32,997 bases of DNA from Candidatus Limosilactobacillus faecipullorum. Its GTDB lineage: Bacteria; Bacillota; Bacilli; Lactobacillales; Lactobacillaceae. This document shows positions 7,809 through 18,737 of this stretch, in pieces; the first letter of the stretch is position 1, and each line of letters begins with the position of its first letter. The stretch lies in NCBI GenBank assembly GCA_019118465.1, contig DWYX01000031.1, positions 1 to 32,997 of the forward strand, read 5' to 3'. The notes beneath the pieces are model-generated. The model had not been told where the DNA came from. It saw nothing but the letters and a program-made list of their open reading frames with translations, and searched no databases. The translations under genes were made by a program, and so were the position numbers.

Positions 7809-8117
7809 TTATCCTTGGGTAGTGTGGGCCTGAACTTGCCGCAAAATCGTCAAAACATGATTGTCAGTTAACTGGTAGTAAATATAACGACCATCGCGTT
7901 TACCGATAACGATTCCAGCCTGGCGAAGAATCATTAATTGATGCGACATTGCTGGTTGGGAGGTTCCTAACCGTTCTGCTAATTCATTGACGGTTAAGGG
8001 ACCATGAGCCAAGATAGTCACAATTAAGTACCGGGTGCGATCTCCAAATGCCTTAAAAAAGGTTACAACCCGGTCTAGTTCTTGATGTTTAGGAACTTCC
8101 AATGGTTCTGATGTCAT
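7809..8117 (-). CDS. ArsR/SmtB-family metal-sensing repressor (CzrA-like)
   Basis: A 102-aa winged-helix protein. The helix-turn-helix is LTVNELAERLGTSQPAMSHQLMILRQAGIV, followed by the wing RDGRYIYYQL. The C-terminal helix reads DNHVLTILRQVQAH. Aligned with S. aureus CzrA, this keeps Asp, His (+2) and His (+13) of the alpha-5 metal site, but the fourth ligand (His +16) is Gln. There is no CxC motif in the alpha-3 position, so a CadC/ArsC-type thiol site is unlikely. It probably represses the downstream metal ATPase and releases DNA on Zn, Co or Ni. GAAAGGG lies before the ATG at 8117. Family is secure; metal is inferred. Confidence 0.88.
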   Translation of the reverse strand: MTSEPLEVPKHQELDRVVTFFKAFGDRTRYLIVTILAHGPLTVNELAERLGTSQPAMSHQLMILRQAGIVIGKRDGRYIYYQLTDNHVLTILRQVQAHTTQG

Positions 8118-8225
8118 TTAATTCGCCCTTTCTCTCACTTAATCCACTTCTTATTATATGGCAAAGTGAAGCAAAATATCTTTTAAAATGTCATAGTACC
8201 CAGACACGAAAGGAAAAGCTAAACG

Positions 8226-8664
8226 ATGGATAATAATTTTTGGCGGGAAAGTTCTCCAACAATGACTCACTATTGTCAACGAAACCGAATGGGACTTTCC
8301 TAATCAAACGCTGTTTGAAATTTTAAGCCTAAAGCAGTGCTCAGTTGGAACACCGGCTTTAAGAAGCAGACTAATTTCCGCCAAGCTTTTCATGATTTTA
8401 AAATTAAAGAGATTACAACAATGACCACAAATGATCTTGATCGACTCATGGCTAATCCAGGTTTAATCCGTCACCGTTAAAAGCTCACCACAATTATTAA
8501 TAACGCCCGAATAATCCAAAAGCTCCAGCAAGCCGAGCAAAGCGTTAATTTCCAAGTTAACAATCATCATCCCCTCACAATGGCCGAGATTCCAGCCGTG
8601 ATTTCCGAAGCTGAACAACTCGCCAAAAGGCTTAAAAGGACCGGCTTTAAATTCGTTAGGGCTT
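8226..8664 (+). pseudogene. tag: Decayed DNA-3-methyladenine glycosylase I gene
   Basis: Tag removes 3-methyladenine from DNA. Translating across frames gives recognisable Tag pieces: NETEWDFPNQTLFEILSL, SWNTGFKKQTNFRQAFHDF, MANPGLIRHR, KLTTIINNARIIQ and LKRTGFKFV. The reading frame shifts once near 8278 and back near 8340, and a TAA (8478-8480) interrupts the usual IRHRGK motif. A section before FVNNHHPL-like residues is shorter than in intact Tag, and the C-terminal 20 or so residues (VYSFMQACG-type) are missing where the sequence runs into the 3' end of menG. A good start with GAAAGG at 8208-8213 remains, so decay is probably fairly recent. Identity is by remembered family motifs. Confidence 0.8.
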
Positions 8665-8665
8665 A

Positions 8666-9397
8666 TCACCGTACCATACTGGGTAAAGCCTTTTTTCCTA
8701 CATGAATTGCAGCCGCGCCGAAATTAAGTGGTGTAACCTTAACGTCAATCATGCCGGCTTCTTCCATCATTTGCTTCAGCTTACTTGCAGATACGAATTG
8801 CATGGAAGTTTCCTTTAAGTAGGTATAATCCTGATAACTTCCGCCAAAAACCTTTGCTAAAAGTGGAAAGGCATTGAAGTAGGCCTTCCAGCCGAGACGC
8901 ACCACCGGGTTCGTTGGTTGTGACATTTCGATACAAGCGAAGTAACCACCGGGCTTTAAAACCCGTGCTGCTTCTTTCAAGACTTGATTGGCATCAGGAA
9001 CGTTACGGAGGCCAAACCCAATCGTCACAAAGTCAAATTGATTGTCACCAAACGGCAGGCTCATTGCATCCCCTTGCACCAATTCAATATCCTTACTCAA
9101 ATCAGCTTGACGAATCTTAGCTTCCCCACCAGCCAACATAGCCGCATTGAAGTCAAGGCCAACTGTCCGGCCTCGTGGTCCAGCTAATTGAGCTAGTTTA
9201 ATAGTCAAATCAGCGGTTCCACAACAGAGGTCTAAACTGTCAGCCCCTTCAAAAACTGGTAGCTGTCTAAAAAACTTTTTCCGCCATTGCCGTTGGGTCC
9301 CTAAACTAACGACGTCATTCATTAAATCATAACGACTTGCAAGCCGGGTAAACATCTGGTTAACTTCGTGCTCTGAATGGTGATTAGTTAATGTCAT
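8666..9397 (-). CDS. menG: Demethylmenaquinone methyltransferase
   Basis: A 243-aa SAM-dependent methyltransferase of the UbiE/MenG family. It methylates demethylmenaquinone in the last step of menaquinone synthesis. Motifs seen: MFTRLASRYDLMNDVVSLG near the N-terminus, the SAM site LDLCCGTADLTIKLA, and FGLRNVPD, all diagnostic of UbiE. The C-terminus (KKALPSMVR) is slightly longer than usual. The ATG at 9397 overlaps the end of the regulator gene by 14 nt, and AAGGGAG lies just before it, so it is the last gene of the suf operon. Other menaquinone genes are not adjacent: a polyprenyl synthase sits at 18738 and a possible menC at 28430. Confidence 0.93.
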   Translation of the reverse strand: MTLTNHHSEHEVNQMFTRLASRYDLMNDVVSLGTQRQWRKKFFRQLPVFEGADSLDLCCGTADLTIKLAQLAGPRGRTVGLDFNAAMLAGGEAKIRQADLSKDIELVQGDAMSLPFGDNQFDFVTIGFGLRNVPDANQVLKEAARVLKPGGYFACIEMSQPTNPVVRLGWKAYFNAFPLLAKVFGGSYQDYTYLKETSMQFVSASKLKQMMEEAGMIDVKVTPLNFGAAAIHVGKKALPSMVR

Positions 9398-10298
9398 CTT
9401 TTTCTCCCTTAGCGGTCTTTGTTAATAAATCACGATAACGTTTAATCAACGCTGTCACTTGAATAAGTACGGCATTATTTTGATTCAGACGAGCAAAGGC
9501 CCGCGCATCAGTTAACTCTTCCAACACCAATTGAGGGTCTTCCCCAACGGCCAAGGCATTTTGCGCCCGAAGCAATTTTAAGCGGGGCAAAAAGTAAGTA
9601 ACGTGTTCGTGGGCACAACGATCAATTCCGCGTTTTAAATAATGATTACTTTCTTCAGGTTGATTTAGTAATGTATAGTACTCTCCAAGATAATACATCA
9701 TTGTTAACAATCGTGCATTATCAACGTTTCCCGGATAAGGATCGCCCCGTTTTAATTCGACCGTTAAATATTGCTTAACCTTATTAATAAAGAATTCTGC
9801 CCGTTCCATTAAATTTTTCCGGGCATATAAAATTCCTTCACCTAAATAAGCAAGTTGGGAAAAAACAGTTTCATGCCGCTCATCAAGTTCGTCCAAGATT
9901 TGGGTAAAAGAGAAGAGCGCCACTGTATCGGCCTGGTTGGTTAAAGTTGCCATCAGCCCTTCCAAATAATGGTACTGCATCTTTAATTGGGTATTTTTGA
10001 TCTGGTCGATCTTGATTGGTCCCAATATTTTTTGAGCTGCCCGGTAATTTTCAACCATCAATTCTTCTTCGGCCATTTCTAATTGATGACGAAGGGAAAA
10101 GGTAGCCCGACTCCGTTCATCAAGATCATCTAAGGTTAGATCTAACCGTTCACACAATTGCCGAAGGATTACTAATGAGGGAATCTGACTATTATTCTCA
10201 AATTTACTGAGGGTTGATTGGGTACAGATCCCCCGTGACAATTCGACTTGTGAATAGCCCCGCGCTTTTCGCCGGGCAACAAAGTACTCAATATCCAT
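9384..10298 (-). CDS. XRE-family regulator with TPR-like C-terminal domain
   Basis: A 304-aa protein with an N-terminal helix-turn-helix (about residues 5-58: YSQVELSRGICTQSTLSKFENNSQIPSL) and an all-helical C-terminus (about 70-300) built like the TPR domains of Rgg/PlcR-type peptide-responsive (RNPP) regulators. No transmembrane segment is seen. I chose ATG 10298, preceded by AGGTGAG; an in-frame GTG at 10307 lacks a ribosome site. It lies between the sufT-like gene (9-nt gap) and menG (14-nt overlap), so it is co-transcribed with the Fe-S genes. No small peptide gene was found next to it. Its ligand and targets are unknown; it might tune the suf operon or link it to peptide or redox signals. 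Confidence 0.8.
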   Translation of the reverse strand: MDIEYFVARRKARGYSQVELSRGICTQSTLSKFENNSQIPSLVILRQLCERLDLTLDDLDERSRATFSLRHQLEMAEEELMVENYRAAQKILGPIKIDQIKNTQLKMQYHYLEGLMATLTNQADTVALFSFTQILDELDERHETVFSQLAYLGEGILYARKNLMERAEFFINKVKQYLTVELKRGDPYPGNVDNARLLTMMYYLGEYYTLLNQPEESNHYLKRGIDRCAHEHVTYFLPRLKLLRAQNALAVGEDPQLVLEELTDARAFARLNQNNAVLIQVTALIKRYRDLLTKTAKGEKDDIN

Positions 10299-10307
10299 TC
10301 TTCTCAC

Positions 10308-10646
10308 CTAACCATGAATTCCGAGCGCAACCTTTGCATACCGACTAACCATGTCAACATTCCAAGGGGGTTCAAAGGTCAAATTAACCTTACACTCCTT
10401 AACTCCATCAACGGAAAGCACGGCATGATTAATATCGTTATTTAAATAATCGGTTAAAGGGCATCCCATCGTGGTCAAGGTCATTGTGACGGTACAAATG
10501 CCATTTTGATCAACTTCAACGTCGTAAATTAACCCTAAGTTAACCAAATCTAGCCCCAATTCAGGATCAATTACCTTTTCCAAAGCCATCATCACTTGGT
10601 TTTCAATTGGTGAAAAAGGTGCGCCCGTATTATTTTCCGCTGTCAT
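10308..10646 (-). CDS. sufT: MIP18/DUF59-family Fe-S maturation protein (SufT-like)
   Basis: A 112-aa protein of the DUF59 family that helps insert or carry Fe-S clusters. It contains DPELGLDLVNLGLIYDV and the conserved Cys in LTTMGCP (residue 62). I use ATG 10646 because TAGGAGG lies just before it; the longer in-frame ATG at 10715 adds 23 residues without family support. The gene follows sufB by 86 nt on the same strand. As the family is found in suf operons of Firmicutes, the role is well supported by context. Confidence 0.88.
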   Translation of the reverse strand: MTAENNTGAPFSPIENQVMMALEKVIDPELGLDLVNLGLIYDVEVDQNGICTVTMTLTTMGCPLTDYLNNDINHAVLSVDGVKECKVNLTFEPPWNVDMVSRYAKVALGIHG

Positions 10647-10732
10647 TTTTGCACCTCCTAATAGAATGCACCAAAAACCGTCATTCAGATTTAGTAACCA
10701 GAAAGCCGGATACATAATTTTTAGCTTTAGTG

Positions 10733-12139
10733 CTAGCCGATGGAACCTTCCATTTCAAAACTAATTAGCCGGTTTAGTTCAACCGCATATTCCATTGGTA
10801 ATTGCTTGGTAAATGGTTCTACAAAGCCCATGATGATCATTTCGGTTGCCTTTTCTTCGGAAATCCCCCGACTCATTAGGTAGTAGAGTTGTTCTTCGGA
10901 AATCTTAGAAACCTTAGCTTCATGTTCCATGGCAACGTTATCGTTATCGATTTCGTTATATGGAATCGTATTGGATGATGATTGATCATCCATAATGATC
11001 GTATCACACTCAACGTGGGCCTTCGAACCATCAGAATCTTTAGTAAAGCGGATCGTTCCCCGGTAGTCGGTAGCCCCACCAGTCTTAGAAATTGACTTGG
11101 AAACAATTGAACTTGAGGTGTTCTTGGCATTGTGAATCATCCGGGCCCCAGAATCTTGGTGAATCCCGTTAGAAGCCACGGCAATCGAAAGCATTGTTCC
11201 CCGGGCTCCTTCCCCGTTCAAGTAAACGGATGGGTACTTCATCGTTACCTTTGAACCAAGGTTACCATCGACCCATTCCATTGTGGCATTTTCATCAGCG
11301 GCTGCCCGCTTGGTTTCCAAACTGTAGACATTATCAGACCAGTTTTGAATCGTCGTGTACCGGCAGTAAGCGTCTTTCAAAACGTTCACTTCGACCACCG
11401 CTGCGTGTAAACTATCAGAAGAGTAATTTGGTGCCGTGCACCCTTCAACGTAGTCAACGCTTGCCCCTTCATCCACAATGATCAACGTCCGTTCGAATTG
11501 CCCAGAATTTTCAGAGTTCAACCGGAAGTATGATTGGATTGGGGTCTTCGTCTTAACTCCTTTTGGAACATAGATAAAGGAACCACCAGACCAAACGGCA
11601 CAGTTAAGGGCCGCAAACTTATTATCAGCTGGTTGAACCAACTTTCCAAACCACTTCTTGAAAAGATCTGGGTATTCCCGCAAAGCAGTGTCGGTATCAG
11701 TGAAGATAATCCCGAGCTTTTCGAATTCGTTCTTCATGTTGTGGTAAACAACTTCGGATTCGTATTGGGCTGAAGAACCTGCTAAGTACTTCCGTTCCGC
11801 TTCTGGTACCCCAAGCCGATCAAAAGTCTTCTTCAAATCAGCTGGAACGTCATCCCAGTCCCGGTACTTCTTATCAGTCATTTTTTGGTAGTACAACATG
11901 TTATCCAAGTCAAGTTCGGACAAATCCGGCCCGAACTTTGGCATTGGTAACTTTTTGTAAATTTCGTATGCCTTCAAACGATAGTCAAGCATCCACTTTG
12001 GTTCGTGCTTTTCCGCTGAAATAGCCCGCACGATGTCTTCAGTTAACCCCCGTCCAGTCGAGAAGGCCGGCTTAATGTCATCGTGGAATCCAAATTCATA
12101 GTCGTCTTTATTCTTTAAAAGTTCATTTGCATCTGTCAT
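10733..12139 (-). CDS. sufB: Fe-S cluster scaffold subunit SufB
   Basis: A 468-aa protein that with SufC and SufD forms the SufBC2D scaffold on which Fe-S clusters are built. The sequence shows [39 protein letters not shown] and [15 protein letters not shown], characteristic of SufB. Length fits the family. I use ATG 12139 ([10 protein letters not shown]) because GAGGA lies 9 nt before it; an in-frame ATG at 12154 would overlap the end of sufU. Only 4 nt separate it from the sufU stop, so translation is probably coupled. Confidence 0.96.
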   Translation of the reverse strand: MTDANELLKNKDDYEFGFHDDIKPAFSTGRGLTEDIVRAISAEKHEPKWMLDYRLKAYEIYKKLPMPKFGPDLSELDLDNMLYYQKMTDKKYRDWDDVPADLKKTFDRLGVPEAERKYLAGSSAQYESEVVYHNMKNEFEKLGIIFTDTDTALREYPDLFKKWFGKLVQPADNKFAALNCAVWSGGSFIYVPKGVKTKTPIQSYFRLNSENSGQFERTLIIVDEGASVDYVEGCTAPNYSSDSLHAAVVEVNVLKDAYCRYTTIQNWSDNVYSLETKRAAADENATMEWVDGNLGSKVTMKYPSVYLNGEGARGTMLSIAVASNGIHQDSGARMIHNAKNTSSSIVSKSISKTGGATDYRGTIRFTKDSDGSKAHVECDTIIMDDQSSSNTIPYNEIDNDNVAMEHEAKVSKISEEQLYYLMSRGISEEKATEMIIMGFVEPFTKQLPMEYAVELNRLISFEMEGSIG

Positions 12140-12143
12140 TGGC

Positions 12144-15088
<2,945 letters not shown>

Positions 15089-15099
15089 GCTTTCGCCCC

Positions 15100-15897
15100 C
15101 TAGTCCTTATCATCAACCAGCTTAATATCAAGTCCTAAATCGTCCCGCAAGCCAGCATAACCTTCTTTTTCAAGCTTCAAGGCTAAATCAGGGCCACCAG
15201 TCTTCACAATCCGACCGCCCATCATCACGTGAACCGTATCAGGAACGATGTAGTTCAAAAGTCGTTGATAGTGGGTAATGATCAAGGAACCAAACCCCTC
15301 ACCCCGCATTGAGTTAACCCCTTTAGCAACAACCTTCAAGGCGTCGATATCAAGGCCGGAGTCAATTTCATCTAAGATGGCAAAAGTTGGTTCGATCATC
15401 AAAAGCTGTAAAATTTCGTTCCGCTTCTTTTCCCCACCGGAGAAGCCTTCATTCAAGTAACGCTCCGTCATGGATTCACTCATATCCAATAGTTCAAGGT
15501 TCTTATCAAGCTTCTTAATAAAGTCCATTACGGAAATTTGATCATCCTTTGGACGGCGGGCATTAATAGCAGCCCGGAGGAATTCGGCATTAGTTACCCC
15601 TTGGATCTCAGCTGGATATTGCATGGCCAAGAACAAGCCCCGCCGGGCCCGTTCATCAACTGGCATGTCAAGGACACTTACCCCATCAAGTAAGATGTCC
15701 CCTTGAGTAACTTCATAGCCAGCTTGGCCCATAATTGTTTGTGAAAGCGTAGACTTACCCGTCCCGTTTGGACCCATAATGGCATGGATTTCACCGGTTT
15801 GCATCTTCAAATTAACCCCGGTTAAAATTTCCTTTTGTTTCTTGGTTTCTTCGTCCGTAACTGCGACGTGTAAATCTTTAACTTCAAGCGTTGCCAT
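15100..15897 (-). CDS. sufC: SufC, ATPase of the SUF scaffold
   Basis: A 265-aa ABC-type ATPase that drives cluster assembly on SufBD. Walker A GPNGTGKST is at 42-50; the signature is FSGGEKKR and Walker B is FAILDEIDSGLD, the SufC form. I use ATG 15897 (MATLEVKDLH) with GGAGGAATTT just before it; two upstream in-frame ATGs (15918, 15915) precede this ribosome site. It is the first gene of the operon; a TATAAT on the minus strand (15965-15960) may be its -10 box. Confidence 0.96.
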   Translation of the reverse strand: MATLEVKDLHVAVTDEETKKQKEILTGVNLKMQTGEIHAIMGPNGTGKSTLSQTIMGQAGYEVTQGDILLDGVSVLDMPVDERARRGLFLAMQYPAEIQGVTNAEFLRAAINARRPKDDQISVMDFIKKLDKNLELLDMSESMTERYLNEGFSGGEKKRNEILQLLMIEPTFAILDEIDSGLDIDALKVVAKGVNSMRGEGFGSLIITHYQRLLNYIVPDTVHVMMGGRIVKTGGPDLALKLEKEGYAGLRDDLGLDIKLVDDKD

Positions 15898-15959
15898 GTT
15901 TAAATTCCTCCGCATCATTTTAAATATTCCAATCCGTTTTTTGAAAACGTTATATCTCT

Positions 15960-15965
15960 ATTATA
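15960..15965 (-). promoter_or_regulatory. Candidate -10 box of the suf operon
   Basis: TATAAT on the minus strand at 15965-15960, within GATTATAATAG, would give a 5' leader of about 55 nt to the sufC ATG. No good -35 is seen, which suggests activator dependence or a weak promoter. Confidence 0.45.
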
Positions 15966-16017
15966 ATCACTTTCCCCTAAATTAAACTTAGTAATTTTCC
16001 TAATTATAAAAAACCGA

Positions 16018-16057
16018 TTACAGTGGCATTCTATAGGTGTATTATAATGATAATACA
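16018..16057. promoter_or_regulatory. feo promoter with Fur-box-like palindrome
   Basis: TGTATTATAATGATAATACA (16038-16057) has 8-bp perfect arms around a 4-nt centre and contains ATAATGATAAT, the core of the classical Fur box. It overlaps a TATAAT (16043-16048) that could be the -10 of feoAB; TTACAG (16018-16023) is a poor -35 at 19 nt. It lies between feoA and sufC, so one iron-responsive protein could act on both directions. Binding is inferred. Confidence 0.55.
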
Positions 16058-16078
16058 TCCATTAATATTCTATTTAGG

Positions 16079-16091
16079 AATACTGAGTATT
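16079..16091. promoter_or_regulatory. Second palindrome upstream of feoA
   Basis: AATACT-G-AGTATT is a perfect 6-1-6 dyad about 90 nt before the feoA start. Its geometry resembles the 7-1-7 dyads of Fur/PerR-family repressors, though the sequence departs from the consensus. Confidence 0.35.
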
Positions 16092-16180
16092 TTTAAAAGT
16101 CGCAAAAATTATTCTCAACCATTTGAATTATTCGTGATCTTTTTACAAAGCAATTAAAGTATGGATTAGGAGGCGCCAAA

Positions 16181-16387
16181 ATGACATCATTAGCTAGCTT
16201 TACGCTTCATCATTTTGACAAAGTAGATAAGGAAACATTTACCCGTCTGCATAACTTAGGACTCTATGACGGGGAAACCATCCGTCTAATTCAACGCTAC
16301 CCTTTCCATGGTCCAGTAATTATTGAAAATAATCATCAGCGAATTGCATTGCGTTACCATGTCTTTGCGACTTTAACTGGAGAATGA
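16181..16387 (+). CDS. feoA: Ferrous iron transport protein A
   Basis: A 68-aa SH3-like cytoplasmic protein that assists FeoB. It has the small beta-barrel pattern LHNLGLYDGETIRLIQRYP and GPVIIENNHQRIALRYHVFATL typical of FeoA. TAGGAGG lies just before the ATG. feoB follows after 3 nt. Identification rests on length, pattern and its position before feoB. Confidence 0.9.
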   Translation: MTSLASFTLHHFDKVDKETFTRLHNLGLYDGETIRLIQRYPFHGPVIIENNHQRIALRYHVFATLTGE

Positions 16388-16390
16388 CAA

Positions 16391-18376
16391 ATGGAAATTG
16401 CACTAATTGGAAATCCAAATACTGGAAAAACCACTCTTTTTAACAGTCTCACTAATAATTACGCAACGACTGGTAATTGGACCGGGGTGACCGTCGATCA
16501 AAAGGTCGGGACCTTAAAACACGCGACGGCCAAGGTCATTGATTTACCCGGGGTTTATTCTTTAACACCCCTTACCCGGGATGAAGAAGTAGTCACCCTT
16601 TATTTACTTGAACACCAACCTGATCTGATTTTAAACGTCACCAATGCCAGTCAATTAAAACGAAACCTCTTATTAACGCTTGAAGTTCGCGAGTTTGGCC
16701 AGCCGATGATCTTAAATCTCAATATGATTGACGATCTTAAACGTCAAGGACAAGCCTATGATTTTGATACCTTGAGCTATCTCTTAGGTTGCCCGGTGAT
16801 GGCCACCAATGCCCGAAACCAAGATGGGGTAAAAGAGCTTGATCAAGCTCTGCAATATGAACCAGCGCCGTTAGAACCACTTGAACTTGATTACCCTCCA
16901 ATGGTTAAACAAGCCATTCGCCAAGCGACTGAGGCCTTGGTAGAAAAATACGAGTTACCTGTTGGCATGGCTCGATGGCTAACAATCCAATACATGAATC
17001 AAAATAAAGTGGTTCGGCGGGCCGTAGCCTTCCGAAATTTACAACCACTCCTTAAAATGCGAGCTTACTATGATGCCCAGCATTTTGAAGAAAAAATCTT
17101 TAACACCCGGTTAGATTTCATCGAAACCGTCCTAGCAAAGGCAAAGGAAAATCTTAGTAATCAAACACCAAAGGAATTTTCAAATAAGGTTGATAAGATC
17201 ATCACCAACCCAATTTTAGGTTTGCCAATCTTCGCTTTGATCTTTCTACTTATCTTCGAGTTATCCTTTGACTGGGTTGGAACACCACTCTCTGACGCCT
17301 TAGATAGTTTTATTTCGGGTCCCTTTTCATCCGGAGTCGACCACTGGTTAACGGCCATTGGCGCCCTGCCGCCGCTTCGCTCATTAGTGGTTAACGGCAT
17401 TATCGCAGGGGTCGGGGGAGTCTTAGTCTTCATCCCCCAAATCGTAGTTTTATTTGCCTGCATTTCAATTCTTGAAGACTCCGGTTACATGGCTAGAGCG
17501 GCCCTAGTTACCGACCGGATTATGCAGACGATCGGTTTAAACGGGAAGTCCTTTATTCCCTTAATCATTGGTTTTGGTTGTAATGTTACCGGAATTATGG
17601 CCGCCCGGACTATCGAACAACCAAAGGAACGACTTGTGACGACTTTAATTTCACCCTTTATGTCCTGTTCCGCCCGATTACCAATTTATAGTCTAGTAGT
17701 AGCTGCCTTCTTCCCGAATCACCAAGCCCTAGTCGTGCTTTCAATTTACTTTTTAGGGATTGTGGTCGCTTTAGCAGTAGCCAAAGGTTACCAACTCTTC
17801 TTCCATACAACCGATAGTTCGGTCTTTATCGTTGAACTCCCTGAATATCACTTGCCCCGCTTTGACGTTATTTGGCAAGGAACATGGGATAAAAGTAAAG
17901 GCTTTATCCGGAAAGCCGGGACGGTTATTTTTGCCGGATCAGTTTTAATTTGGTTGCTGTCTTCCTTTGGCACGAGTGGGTTTGCGACTGATCCAACTAA
18001 GAGTTTTGCGGCAAACTTAGGCCAATTTTTAGTTCCGGTTTTAGCCCCACTTGGAATCACACACTGGCAAGTTATTTCCGCCCTCTTTACTGGAGTTTTA
18101 GCTAAGGAAGTCATTACTTCTAGTATGATGGTCATGTTTCACGCTGCTAACCAAGCCGTTTTAATTGGGGCCCTAGGAACTTACATGACGCCCGTTGCAG
18201 CCTATGCGCTTTTAGCCTTTATCTTGCTTTATTCACCGTGCTTTGCTACCCTAGGAACGATTAAACAAGAAACCGGCTCGACAAAATGGATGCTCTGGTC
18301 ATTAGTCTTAAGCCTAATGATTGCCTACGTTGTCGCTACTGTTATCTACCTTGGCGGGACCTTAATTTTCGGTTAA
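16391..18376 (+). CDS. feoB: Ferrous iron transporter FeoB
   Basis: A 661-aa Fe(II) importer of the inner membrane. The N-terminal G domain has G1 GNPNTGKT (7-14), G3 DLPG (51-54) and G4 NMID (111-114). The membrane part (about 275-660) has GCNVTGIMAARTIE and PFMSCSARLPIYS, FeoB gate signatures, and SGYMARAALVTDR. Length is at the short end for the family, as in other lactobacilli. It is the second gene of feoA-feoB and is followed by a small Cys-rich partner at 18403. Confidence 0.97.
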   Translation: MEIALIGNPNTGKTTLFNSLTNNYATTGNWTGVTVDQKVGTLKHATAKVIDLPGVYSLTPLTRDEEVVTLYLLEHQPDLILNVTNASQLKRNLLLTLEVREFGQPMILNLNMIDDLKRQGQAYDFDTLSYLLGCPVMATNARNQDGVKELDQALQYEPAPLEPLELDYPPMVKQAIRQATEALVEKYELPVGMARWLTIQYMNQNKVVRRAVAFRNLQPLLKMRAYYDAQHFEEKIFNTRLDFIETVLAKAKENLSNQTPKEFSNKVDKIITNPILGLPIFALIFLLIFELSFDWVGTPLSDALDSFISGPFSSGVDHWLTAIGALPPLRSLVVNGIIAGVGGVLVFIPQIVVLFACISILEDSGYMARAALVTDRIMQTIGLNGKSFIPLIIGFGCNVTGIMAARTIEQPKERLVTTLISPFMSCSARLPIYSLVVAAFFPNHQALVVLSIYFLGIVVALAVAKGYQLFFHTTDSSVFIVELPEYHLPRFDVIWQGTWDKSKGFIRKAGTVIFAGSVLIWLLSSFGTSGFATDPTKSFAANLGQFLVPVLAPLGITHWQVISALFTGVLAKEVITSSMMVMFHAANQAVLIGALGTYMTPVAAYALLAFILLYSPCFATLGTIKQETGSTKWMLWSLVLSLMIAYVVATVIYLGGTLIFG

Positions 18377-18402
18377 AATTAATTTGAAAGGGGTACACAC
18401 TC

Positions 18403-18570
18403 ATGGCAGTCTTTGTAAATACCATCATTATTTTGGCAATTATTAGTCTCGCTACTTGGCAACTCGTCAAGGTCTTCAAACGGGCTAAAAAAGGGAAATG
18501 TGCCGCTTGCGATTATGACTGTGTTTTAAAAAAACAAGTTAATTCTCGGCATAATTCTGCTAAAATATAA
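18403..18570 (+). CDS. FeoB-associated Cys-rich membrane protein
   Basis: A 55-aa protein with one N-terminal membrane helix (about residues 2-20), then a basic stretch and a Cys cluster KCAACDYDCVLK. This is the layout of the FeoB-associated Cys-rich family that often follows feoB in Firmicutes. GAAAGGGG lies 9-14 nt before the ATG. Twenty-six nt separate it from feoB, and a terminator follows at 18598, so it ends the feo operon. Its exact role is not known; a part in Fe(II) handling or redox is usually assumed. Confidence 0.85.
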   Translation: MAVFVNTIIILAIISLATWQLVKVFKRAKKGKCAACDYDCVLKKQVNSRHNSAKI

Positions 18571-18597
18571 GTTAACTAAGTTTGAAAAACGTAGAGG

Positions 18598-18640
18598 AGG
18601 CTGGGAAGAAGGTCGACTTTCTTCCTAGCCTTTATTCTTT
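18598..18640 (+). terminator. Terminator of the feo operon
   Basis: AGGCTGGGAAGAA (18598-18610) pairs with 18619-18631 with one G-T pair; TTTATTCTTT follows. It has the same stem sequence as the 1713-1746 hairpin. Confidence 0.85.
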
Positions 18641-18737
18641 GTCAAATTTCACACTGTAATTACGGGAGGGGGACCCGCTAGAGTTATCACTTTGGCAAAT
18701 AAAACTTACTCCCAACTACTTACATAGGGGATTTCAC

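Noticed and set aside
10299..10307. GTG start for the XRE-TPR regulator
   Set aside because: No ribosome site precedes it, while the ATG at 10298 has AGGTGAG.
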